A stretch of 64,000 nucleotides of DNA, taken from NCBI GenBank assembly GCA_922989275.2, contig OV277864.1, forward strand, positions 72,110,158 to 72,174,157, written 5' to 3'. The notes under the pieces were generated by a model. That model did not search any database. It was given only the letters and a program-made list of their open reading frames with translations, and was not told where the DNA came from. Below are positions 10,520 to 20,083 of the stretch, in pieces (the first letter of the stretch is position 1; every line of letters begins with the position of its first letter). The position numbers and the translations under genes were made by a program. Source of the DNA: Gari tellinella (taxonomy: Eukaryota > Mollusca > Bivalvia > Cardiida > Psammobiidae).

Positions 10520-10889
10520 TACAGTGTTCCCTCCCTTCCGTGTTCCCTCCCTATAACGACTCCCTCCTTACAAAGACCCTTGCCACCGTTACCCAAACAA
10601 TACAATTATATCTAAAGCTTTCACGACTGCAATATCTACTGCTTAAACTTGTCGTCTGCTGATTTTCTTAAATTTAGATATTGGACATTTTGATAGAAAA
10701 AGCATAATGATGAGTGACAAACAGCTTGAATCCAGATCAGATACCGCGTTACGTGGCGTCTGATCTGGAGTCAAAATCTGTTTGCAAATGTAAATCAACT
10801 TCCCTCCCTATAACGACTCCCTCCGAACAACGCACACTGTTTGTGTGTTCCATTGGGTGTCGTTGTACATGTAGAAAGGGAGCGCTGTA
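10520..10889 (+). mobile_element. MITE family G, copy G1
   Basis: Starts TACAGTGTTCCCTCCC and ends GGGAGCGCTGTA, with internal TATAACGACTCCCTCC blocks on both sides and the GAACAACGCACACTG block. The alpha core at about 10722-10790 is the variant with GAATCCAGATCAGA. TA at both ends. Confidence 0.85.
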
Positions 10890-11498
10890 ATTATAACTTT
10901 GACATCATGACAGATGTTTCATGTCTTGTTTCTTCTACTGATATACTATCGTCTGTTTACAATGATAGTCTGCATGATTAAAACTAGCATAAATGTACTT
11001 GAAGAAACCTGAAAGTGAGGGTAAACTATAAATATTGACCAGAATTCGAGATATAATTTTCACTTCTGATGTGGAATTCAATTCTAACGTGAAAGGCCTA
11101 TGTGACGCAATGTTGGATTATATCACATAGTCTAACATTGATAAATGCAACTTGCTGAAATCGAAGTTACTCGTAGGTGTTCGGTTAAAATTCTATAACT
11201 CATGGACATATTTCACAGTTAAAGGATAGCTAAGCTAGATGTGTTCTTTTGAAATACGAATTAGTTTGTTATTCAAGTTATAATGAGTTCGTTGGTCAAG
11301 TTAACGTGGCTGAACTGTATATTACATGCGGTCTCTGATCAGGCTTCATACTGTTGGACACTCGTATAAATTATTTTTGAATCTACCTGCCTGACATTTT
11401 GAACGTATGATTACTTTACTGTACAATTGTGATGACCTACATGTAAGTAGAAAAACTTGCTTGCAATTCAAAACATCAAATACGTAAATAACATACTA
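10890..11498. other. Non-coding gap
   Basis: No gene recognised. A decayed alpha arm (GGTCTCTGATCAGGCTTCATACTG) starts at about 11330. Confidence 0.4.
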
Positions 11499-11727
11499 TA
11501 ACGGGAGAGATGTTATTATCCCATGATTCTTTTCATTACAAGCATTTGGAAGCCAGATCAGACGCCAGGTAACCTGACGTTTGATCATACTACATGCTGT
11601 TTGCCATTCAGAACAACAGACAGAGATTGTCAGAACTTTCAAAATGCTGTCATTTTTATATTGAATTGCCTTGTGTATGAGTCTCTTATGCGGTTTAATA
11701 GAACCGTATAACGTTTTCGCCACAGTA
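11499..11727. mobile_element. MITE family A, copy A6, diverged
   Basis: Left TAACGGGAGAGATGTTATTATCCC, right AACGTTTTCGCCACAGTA, with an alpha core near 11545-11607. Confidence 0.65.
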
Positions 11728-12212
11728 TATCATTTATAGAGCAAGTGGGTAACTGCTGTTTAAATGCAAAAAAATAAGCTACTTGGCTTTCGGGTTTTGT
11801 GAATCAATAGTAACCATAGCGTAGGAGAGAACAAATTATTTATTGCGATTTATATGCGTAGGAGAGCCCCATTCTAAGTCGGAACTAATTTATGAATGTA
11901 AGAGTGTAGATCCCGGATGCAGTAACCATTAAGGCACTGTGTTATAAGGTTTCGTACTGTTTGTTTTACAATGAGATATTGTCCAGAACATCATAGTTAA
12001 CTGGTTACTTTTCAAATGTGGAATGGTCCGCTGTCTTTGTGCATCTCACTCGAACTTATAATTGTACATATTAATAAATTGAACATTCTTAAACATAAAC
12101 AGTCTATACCATGAACGTTGAAACATTGCGAAAATGCATTTCTTCATTTCGTCAGCATGTTGTTTTAATTTTCTGAGCTAGATCAGGCGCCTAGTATTCG
12201 ATTGCAGACCAG

Positions 12213-12452
12213 GGCCCCGTTTCATAAAACTTCGTACGACAAATATTATCGTGAGTCAGATTTTAAAATTATCAATTCTTATTTATTTCTCTATATCATC
12301 TTGTCTTGTGACATCTCTTTGGAATCGTCTTGAAAAGACGATTCCAAAGAGATGTCACACAACAAGATGATATAGAGAAATCAGAAATTAAATGTATTTA
12401 AAAGTTTTGATTTACGACAGTTTTTGTCGTACGAAGTTTATGAAACGGGCCC
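12213..12452. mobile_element. Foldback family B, copy B3
   Basis: A 240-bp near-perfect palindrome with GGCCCCGTTTCATAAAACTT and its complement at the ends. The apex is GAATCGTCTTGAAAAGACGATTC. Confidence 0.9.
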
Positions 12453-12909
12453 ATAGTCAGACTGACGACTAACGACAATATTTCCAAAATACTAAACTTG
12501 TTCAAGCATTGTGCTTGTAGTTAGTGTCAATATGAAGCCGAAAGTCTTCTGTTTTATATAATCATAACTATTTTATCCTATTCTTACTATTGGCGTATTA
12601 TGGGCACTAAAGGAGCTGTCAATGACGACCAGTCATGTATACATGTTATTGCATTGCGTTAACATTTAATATTTTTAAACAGGATAGAATATTAACTTCT
12701 TCTCCGCTGTACATATTTTGGCGTACTAAAGATCCAAGCAGGTGATATAACGACATAAGAAAGGTTATGTCGCGGAGCTATCCAAAACACAAACACGGTA
12801 ATCAGTATATCTGACATAATGTGTCATACACTGAATTAAGTCATCTCTGTTTTTCTTGCAACTTCAAACATGTGAAGAAAAATGGATTTACCAGGCTAGC
12901 AGTCTATAT

Positions 12910-13373
12910 TACAGAGGCTAATACGTTATTCTTTTCAAATAAACACATTTACGCTTTAACAATTAATCCCATTGCAAACAATTTGGAGCCAGATCAGACG
13001 CCGGGTAACCCGGCGTCTAAGCAACCTCCAAATTGTTTGCCACAACAACTGAAATGAGAAGTCCAACTCTTTGAACCGGTTCTCAATTTCCCATTTGTTT
13101 GCATTGCGTTTGCGTTTTGTATGCGTTTAACCCATTCACTGCCTTACCCCGAGTACAATAGTTATTTGCAAACAGTTTGGATCCTGATCAGACGCCGCAT
13201 CATGCGGCGTCTGATCAGAATCCAAACTGTTTGACATTAATTTTAATATTTCTTAATTCAAAATATCTAATTTTTCAAATTGAGAAATAAAAGCAGACGA
13301 CAAATGTTCAAAATTGATGACGTCATGGCAGTGAAGGGGTTGAACATGAACGAATATCGTCACCTCCACTGTA
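12910..13373. mobile_element. MITE family A, copy A7, split by H1
   Basis: Left TACAGAGGCTAATACGTTATTC, alpha core 12976-13040, right CACCTCCACTGTA. The right arm is interrupted at GCGTTTAA by H1. Its paralogue in unit 2 (22114-22355) lacks H1. Confidence 0.85.
13127..13343. mobile_element. MITE family H, copy H1 (piggyBac-like ends)
   Basis: TTAA (13127-13130), then CCCATTCACTGCC; the right side is ATGACGTCATGGCAGTGAAGGGG followed by TTGA, a mutated TTAA. The TTAA duplication and CCCT-type ends suggest mobilisation by a piggyBac-like transposase. The alpha core at 13168-13232 is nearly perfect (GGATCC variant). Confidence 0.88.
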
Positions 13374-13688
13374 TGAGTGTATCTACCTGCGAGAGAATAA
13401 TCTTATCACACCCGCCCGGTACTTACATCAATTACAGGTAGGGCGATGTTTTGTCGGAGGTTTTTTCCAAGAACTTGAACCCACTGTTACCGACAGTTTG
13501 TACTTCTTTACTTGATTTTATATTTATTGGCAGTTTTGCTGTCAATACTAGAACATCGTTAGTTGTTAGCATTTCGTTTAATATGGAGGCTGTAATTAAC
13601 TATCATAATTATAACCGGTATTATCATTATGATTATCATTATTATTAGCAGTATTTAATCATAACTTTTATCAATATAAGTAGTATAT

Positions 13689-13690
<2 letters not shown>

Positions 13691-13729
<39 letters not shown>
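13691..13729 (+). repeat. (GTA)n microsatellite, unit 1
   Basis: About 13 GTA triplets. The paralogous tract lies at 22660-22711 in unit 2. It creates a spurious poly-Thr ORF on the minus strand. Confidence 0.9.
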
Positions 13730-14616
13730 TCCCTATTATACCTATTGTAACGCATACTCTTCTTGTTTAGGACAGGAAGGCAACGGTTCAGACTTTTATT
13801 ATCGAACTGCAAGACCAACTGCCCGACCAATGTCAACATGAAACTTATATAGAAGAGAGAGTTCCGTGATCCCGTTGAAAGAAATAAAACCTAACACACG
13901 AAATGTTACATGTTAGTGTGCTGCGTAACACGAAAACACAAGTCTGACGCAACACAAAAATACCCTTATAAACAAGAATACTTCGTAGCATGAATAAAAC
14001 CTGGTCAACTGAATAATAAAAATAAACAGATAGTGTAAGTAGAATAAAACAAACAAGTACAACAATATTATCATCATCAATAATTGGCAGTAGTAGTAAA
14101 TGCATTATTATTATTATTATTAATAGTATTGTATAATTTCATCAGTATTCTAATGCTATGATGAGTTTTTCTATTTTCATTACATTTAACTGTTTTTTGT
14201 TCGATTTATATTTTAAAAGCAATTATAAGAACAACTCACGATGTATGAATTTACAGTTAAATATAGTCAAACATGGTTAATGTGCTTTCTATAATTTTCA
14301 AAAAAAGTTTCTAATCTGTTTTACCATTTCGTACAGGGAATTGTAGAGATGATTTTTCACTTAAACGTTTCCATAATTGATGAATATAAAATTTAAGTTG
14401 CTGAAAGTGCCAATTACGTAGGGAGTATAGTGTGATATTCCCCAAGGCACGATGGTTATTAATTACCACTTGTGAAAGAAAATGGTTCAACCTTTTCACC
14501 GCTAAATTCAACGTGAGATTTTTACTCCTACAAAATAATGCTGTCAGCTGCTTCAATATTAGTATATCAATAAAATGTTAAGCAACATGACTGACAACAA
14601 TTCGATAAGATTGTCA

Positions 14617-14682
14617 AACAGTTTCGATCCAGATCAGACGCCGCGTTACGCGGCGTCTGATCTGGATCCAAATTGTTTGCAA
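14617..14682. repeat. Alpha core shared by both units
   Basis: A near-perfect palindrome TTTCGATCCAGATCAGACGCCGCG and its complement. The unit 2 counterpart at 23445-23512 has drifted (GATTAAAAGCCGCATAACGC). The insertion therefore predates the duplication. Confidence 0.85.
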
Positions 14683-15499
14683 AGTTGACTGTAATTGTCT
14701 GTAGCGATGACATCGGTAAATACATTGTTAGGATAGGCATGCCACAAGACCGTGCCAATACTTTAACAAAAACCTTTACAAAATCCCGTCATTTTATTCA
14801 ATTTATTGCATTGCATTAACATTCGATTGAATGGGAACGAGTAACATATTATCGACTACGTATTCCCGTATTTCTAGTTGGATAACGCCTGGGTTTTATC
14901 GCTGTAGTTCGACTGAAATGCCTTATGTGTTCGAAACTATACAGCTTATCGGATTTCTGACCAAAAATATACTGTTGGAAATAAAGAAAAAATTGTAATT
15001 TTATTTTTATACAATGCTTGCTATTTAAAGATTTAAATTACTATATATCCTGCTTACAAGTTTGCCAGTTATTAGATTATAAACTAATTTTAAGACGGTA
15101 GAATAACAGTTTGTTTAACAACCCAGCCTTTATTGTACGGTCTTAAAATAGCTTTATAAATCACCAATTAACGTCTGGACGTTCACCCCTTTTTAAGCAA
15201 CCTTGTCGTGTTGATCTTTTTCTCGGGTTTATATGACATTTTATGACATTTTATGCCATATATGTGATATTGATGACATCTAGGTCAAACGATTTGAATA
15301 TTATCCTATTTGCAATGGCGAGAACGTCATTTATTATTGATGCCGTACAAATATGTTCTTCTCTGCTACTAAGACGATTTACAAACTTATGGTATTTGAA
15401 ATAAATGCCATCACCCGCAGGAACTAAAGCGGAAACATTCATCAGTGAAGATTAGCCTGTCATCTAAAGGTTAAGACATTCTATTGTCTGTAATGTGTT

Positions 15500-15725
15500 A
15501 TTTAGCATCACAGTGTCAGTGCTCCAGACAAGAGGGAGCAAACAAAAACACATCCAACATATTTCACTTATTCTTCCTACTAATTCGATAGTGCTACTAC
15601 TGTTTGAGAACGCGCCTTTTGACGTTATTAAGAGTGAAACGGTTAAAATACAGCACGGTAAGTTTAAGTATATGTTTTTCTAAACTTGTGGCAGAATTAA
15701 ATTGATCTTGAGATATGGTCTTAGT
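15500..15725. other. Non-coding stretch of unit 1
   Basis: No gene or repeat supported. Similarity with unit 2 fades after about 15507/24672. Confidence 0.4.
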
Positions 15726-15862
15726 ATCTGAAAAAGGTCTCTTAATCTGCGCCTGAGCACAATGTGCGTTTCTTTTTGTACTGAGTGTAGTCTATGTATC
15801 TTAAAAAAGTCTCTTAATCTGCGCCTGAGCACAATGTGCGTTTCTTTTTGTACTGAGTGTAT
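15726..15862. repeat. 72-bp tandem duplication
   Basis: Two copies of a unit containing GTCTCTTAATCTGCGCCTGA begin at 15737 and 15809, a period of 72 bp or 24 codons. The copies are almost identical, so the duplication is young. On the minus strand it encodes a repeated peptide (HSVQKETHIVLRRRLRD), which I judge fortuitous. Confidence 0.9.
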
Positions 15863-15939
15863 AGACCAAAACAAAAGACACCTCTTACAGCAAAATGTAG
15901 ATGAATTCATCAGGTGTGTAGAGTAAATCACTGTTTCCT

Positions 15940-16182
15940 GGGGCCCGTTTCATAAAACTTCGTACGACAAAATCGATCGTAAGTCTGATTATAAAAGTCT
16001 CAATATTTATTTTATTTCTCCATCTAATCCTGTCTTGTGACACATTTTTGGAATCGTCTTGAAAAGACGATTCCAAAAATATGTACAAGACCGGATTAAA
16101 TAGAGAAATAAGAAATTAAATGCATTTTAAAGTTTTGACTTACGATCGATTTTTTCGTACGAAGTTTTATGAAACGGGCCCC
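15940..16182. mobile_element. Foldback family B, copy B4
   Basis: GGGCCCGTTTCATAAAACTT at the left and the complement at the right, with the GAATCGTCTTGAAAAGACGATTC apex. Present in unit 1 only; unit 2 near 25640-25655 appears to be the empty site. Confidence 0.9.
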
Positions 16183-16559
16183 TGTATCCAATGTATCTTG
16201 CAGGTATATGATTTAGACGTACTTTGTAAGTTATCACTACTAGAACCAGACGGTTTCACTTATAATGTAACGCCGGAATCGTGCCATGAATTTCGTAGGA
16301 ACGGGGTATTACTGTCTACTACCCACAATATAGCAAAGTGAGATAATATAGGTCAATTATAACTAAAGGTGTGATTTATCGTACTATGTTTTACTATGTG
16401 AGCGTATTACGGATTTTTTGTATATAGTAATCTTATCTTGTAACACGACCTGGACAGTTTTATATAGAAAAGTTCTCTAGTTTAATTTGGATACCGCACA
16501 CTTTAGAGTGGGTGGAGTTTACCCGCCCATGCAATAACTGATCGAAATCAATGCAGTTA

Positions 16560-16625
16560 ACTAGTTAACTGCACGAAAATGGCCGAGATCCGACTAGTTA
16601 ACTGCACAAAAATGGCGCACATCCG
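16560..16625 (+). repeat. 33-bp tandem dimer
   Basis: ACTAGTTAACTGCAC followed by AAAATGGC and ATCCG, repeated at 16560 and 16593. Confidence 0.8.
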
Positions 16626-16646
16626 GTGTGTCAGATATCTGCATAG

Positions 16647-16846
16647 CAGAGCCCCATATAAGAGAGAGTAAATGGAACAAATCCCAATTTTCTCACTCAT
16701 TTCAGCACCAAATCCTATGGTGTTACTACTCATTAGAATCGTCTCGAATAGACGATTCTAGTGAGTAGTGACACCATAGGGTTCGGGGTTTAGTGCAAAA
16801 AATAAAGATTTTAGTTTTTGAAATAATCCTCTTATCTGGAGCCCTG
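16647..16846. mobile_element. MITE family C, copy C1
   Basis: Ends CAGAGCCCCATATAAG and CTTATCTGGAGCCCTG. The internal palindrome has TATGGTGT, ACTACTCATTAGAATCGTCT and its complement. Flanks GCATAG (16641-16646) and GCATTG (16847-16852) look like a mutated 6-bp TSD. Confidence 0.88.
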
Positions 16847-16928
16847 GCATTGTAATAGCAGCACAAGTGACAATGGAGAAATTACACGATTTGTTTCAAT
16901 AAACAATTTTGTGCAAAAATAATTCCCT

Positions 16929-16978
16929 TTCAACCAGTTTGGAGCAAGATCAGACGCCAAGCTCCAAACTGTTTGCCA
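16929..16978. repeat. Reduced alpha core
   Basis: CAACCAGTTTGGAGCAAGATCAGACGCCA runs straight into AGCTCCAAACTGTTTGCC. One inner arm is deleted, probably by slippage across the hairpin. Confidence 0.7.
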
Positions 16979-17462
16979 TCGACATTTTATTTTTCAACGA
17001 CGATGTGCCAAACCAAATGTTCCTTTGCAATCAGTTTAAACTTTGAATCCAAATAAAATACACGCGGCTGATAAACACAGGATTACAGCAATTTTCTCCC
17101 ACATTAAACTGCGATAGATCTATGTCTCCAAACAATTCAATTACATGTATTCCAATCCGAGTGGCTGTACAATGCGTCTTATCTGGGTCCAAATATTTTG
17201 CAAAGCAAACATTGCTGGATATAGCCAGGAACGTACATTATACGTTCCTGATATATCACAAAGCCGTTGATTGAGAAATGCAAACGTGTTCTCCACTGCA
17301 AATCGTTCCGTTATCAATGCACCGATATCAATTTTAATCATTTTAAGTAAACACGCGCGAAAAATAGTGACGCAAATATTCCCAGAAACTAGGACATTCG
17401 TTTTTACAGCACAAAGTCATTAACACATTGCCCGAGAAAGCGATTTATGCTGGAAGTTGTCG

Positions 17463-17640
17463 GATTGGTCAATGAGTATACTTTCCAATCATTGATTGGT
17501 CTCTTTTATGGGGCTAACACTACCTTTGATTAGCAAAGCGCTCAACATTTGTTTAAACTTGCCCAGCTATAGCGGTATTTTTCCTGTCACTGATTGGTCG
17601 TTTAAATGGGGATTCTAATGGATGTCAAAAGCGCTCAATA
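17463..17640 (+). repeat. Diverged ~98-bp tandem with GATTGGTC motifs
   Basis: GATTGGT occurs at 17463, 17494 and 17592. The last two are each followed by a TTT..ATGGGG block and an AAGCGCTCAA block. These are inverted CCAAT motifs. No transcript evidence is available. Confidence 0.5.
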
Positions 17641-17696
17641 TTTGGAGTAAATTGCACAGCGCCTGACCTCTTCATCTATATTTGGCCATGTTACAA

Positions 17697-17832
17697 GCGA
17701 TATATTGCAGTAGCTCCACTCGTTATCTAATTAAACACGCCCACATACACTCGTGCGCATGCGCGCACTCATGTATAGTGTGCGCGTTTAATTGAGATAA
17801 CTCGTGGGAGCTATGCAATATATATATCTTCG
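17697..17832. mobile_element. Palindrome D
   Basis: Left GATATATTGCAGTAGCTCC...CGTTATCTAATTAAAC, right GTTTAATTGAGATAAC...GGGAGCTATGCAATATATAT, with a CATGCGCGCA centre. Arms of about 60 bp. It lies at the right edge of the unit 1-specific segment. Confidence 0.75.
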
Positions 17833-18113
17833 AGTTCTCCGACACATGAATCTAAAGTGCTACCTACCTCTAAAGCGACATAGTTGTAAAAAACAAATTT
17901 GGGATTATAAAAGCAGGTAACTGTCTAATTCATAACAAAAGCTAGGCAGAAAGCTCATAAATGAATTTTTTGAATTACATTTGTTTTGTTTTAGGCAGCT
18001 AACTGCCTCAATGACAGGTAATGCATCGTATGTTACATTGCAGCTCAAAGCAGAAAGATGTGTATATGCTAGGGACCTCACATACAGCACTGTCTTTACA
18101 AAGATTGACATGA

Positions 18114-18367
18114 GCCGTGTCCTGAGAAAACCTGCCTTATTGCATTGCAAACAGTGTAGATCAAGGCCATCCGCCGCGTCTTTGACGCGACGGCTGGCGT
18201 TGATCGACACTTTTTGACACCTACACTCGTCTAAAGCATTGTTTTATCAGTATCATCTACGGTATTTAGCGGTGAAGACCAAACTCACACGCAGAGTCTG
18301 TGGTGACAACGGTGATTGGTCTATACAATGTTGCAATGTAATAAGGCAGGTTTTGTCATGGCACGGC
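18114..18367. mobile_element. MITE family I, copy I2 (gamma core)
   Basis: GCCGTGTCCTGAGAAAACC at the left. The right end is GGCAGGTTTTGTCATGGCACGGC, its complement with few changes. TTATTGCATTGCAA and TTGCAATGTAATAA extend the TIR to about 34 bp. The core is GGCCATCCGCCGCGTC/GACGCGACGGCTGG. Absent at the matching point of unit 2 (about 26297). Confidence 0.88.
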
Positions 18368-18656
18368 TAATATGTATATGCGCAAAGGGCAAATTGTCTA
18401 GCTGGCATTGGCTGCAAAATAATTGATACATTAGTGTCTAATTAGCCCTTCATATACCATGGCATTGCTATTATGAGACATATTAGCGTGTTTGGTCTAA
18501 CAAGACACAAGCAATTAATAAACACACTAAAAAGGTATGAGCATATTTCTGTGACAATTTCTTTTACTTTGCGCATCTAAATACTTCCTATTTTTGTTTC
18601 TGAAGGACAATTCACAATTCAAAACTGCAATATGCCTACTACTTTATCGCAATGTT

Positions 18657-18770
18657 TACAGTGGAGAACGCTGTTAATTTACCCAACAAACGTGTTTACG
18701 ATAAAACTATTAACTACAGTGCATTACAAACATGTTTGGGCATATCAGACGCTGGTAACCCGGCGTCCGG
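18657..18770. mobile_element. MITE family A, copy A8, right-truncated
   Basis: TACAGTGGAGAACGCTGTTAATTTACCC and a shortened alpha core (ATATCAGACGCTGGTAACCCGGCGTC). The right arm is lost. Confidence 0.7.
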
Positions 18771-18779
18771 TAATGTTTA

Positions 18780-19715
18780 CGTATTTCCTGACTCTTTCAT
18801 ACGCGAATATAATAGTATGTAGCATGCATTGAACTGTCAATACCTACCAATACAATAGTTAGCAATATATTCTGTAGCTGCCGTTAACAAAGAAGATAAA
18901 TGAGCGCATGATTTGTAGAATTTACATTGTTTGTGCACCTCGCTTCTAGATATCTAATACACAGTTTTTAAAGTCATGAAGCGGGAACATATACGGCTTG
19001 ATTATATTCAAGCTACAAACCAAACTTGCAGTTTGCTTTAACTCTGCAAACACTAAGTAACTCTTGTGGGTTTTTAGGTTCCCTCATTTTAGTTACCAAA
19101 ACAAAAAAACAGTTTACTTAAAATTCTCGGAAGTTTAATAAATACTGTATAACATTAGTAAACAGTGTAAACCCCTATCAGAGGGCTCCTATATGAGCTG
19201 GATTTACACTGTTGGCAAACGTAATGAGCATATATTAAACAGGTAGACTAACTGACAAAAATGCAGTTTAAACTGTTTTCAATGTCTCTTTAATAACTGA
19301 GCTTGGACATTAGACACAACTGTAGAACAACGAACATAACCCATATCGTGTCCGTTCGGGCCTGACTGGTGAAATATGACGTTTATCAATGGTCATTTTA
19401 ATTAAATCAAAACCATCTTCTTAGTTATTGTTTCTTCTAATTACATGCATAAAAATGTAACATCATGCTTTTTGAGATATATACCAGTTGGTTATTAATA
19501 AGATTATAATAAATTACCATTTTCAAACAGCTGCCATTTTGTCTACTGTTTCACATTTGTCAACGTATTACATTTTCGTTTAGTATTATTTAAACAGGAA
19601 GGAATCATGTTTCCCCTTTAAAACTGACGAATGGCTTGCTAGAATGCCTCTTTCATTGACAATATCAACATATTGCAACTGATTCGGTAAACTAACGAAA
19701 ATACAGACTGATATC
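18780..19715. other. Non-coding, mostly unit 1-specific
   Basis: No gene recognised. Similarity to unit 2 is interrupted between about 18480 and 19670. This stretch holds the beta core at 19161. Confidence 0.4.
19161..19212. repeat. Beta core, short copy
   Basis: AACAGTGTAAACCCCTATCA, then GAGGGCTCCTATATGAGC, then GGATTTACACTGTT. The outer arms AACAGTGTAAA/TTTACACTGTT are perfect and the inner right arm is shortened. Confidence 0.7.
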
Positions 19716-20083
19716 TACAGAGTTTCCTCCCTTCAACGGCCCTCCCAAAAAGCCTCCCTCCTTACAACGACCATTGCCATTGTCCCCCAAACGAAACATT
19801 TATGTCCAACTTGTTTGTGGTTGCAAAACCGTCTACTTAAATTTGTCGTTTGCAGTTTTTCTCAAAGTTGCATATTAGTGGACATTTTGATAGAATAAAT
19901 ATAATGACAAGTGACAAACAGCTTGAATCCAGATCAGACGCATTACGCGGCGTCTGATCTGGATTAAAGCTGTTTGAAAATGTAAGCCAAGTCTTAATGT
20001 TCCCTTCCTGTAACGACTCCCTCCGAACAACGCACACAATTTTTGTCTCCCATTGGGTGTCGTTGTAGAGAGGGGGCACTGTA
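19716..20083 (+). mobile_element. MITE family G, copy G2
   Basis: TACAGAGTTTCCTCCC at the left, GAGGGGGCACTGTA at the right, with an alpha core at 19914-19980. Unit 2 has an uninterrupted GATATCTAG at 26716-26724. The insertion therefore targeted a TA (26721-26722) and duplicated it. Confidence 0.93.

Larger units (their letters stand above)
16440..17828. other. 1.39-kb segment present only in unit 1
   Basis: Unit 1 and unit 2 match up to ATCTTATCTT (16430-16439 and about 25990-26010). They resume at CGAGTTCTCCGACACAT versus AGAATTCGCTGGCACAT. Everything between is absent from unit 2. It holds a 33-bp tandem dimer, C1, a reduced alpha core, a CCAAT-type repeat and palindrome D at its right edge. 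No ORF supports a transposase. Confidence 0.7.

Noticed and set aside
12821..13057. 78-codon ORF containing LEPDQTPGNPAS
   Set aside because: Produced by the A7 hairpin. Similar strings occur at every alpha core on either strand, so it is not evidence of a gene.
13645..13839. Thr-rich ORF
   Set aside because: Translation of the GTA microsatellite.
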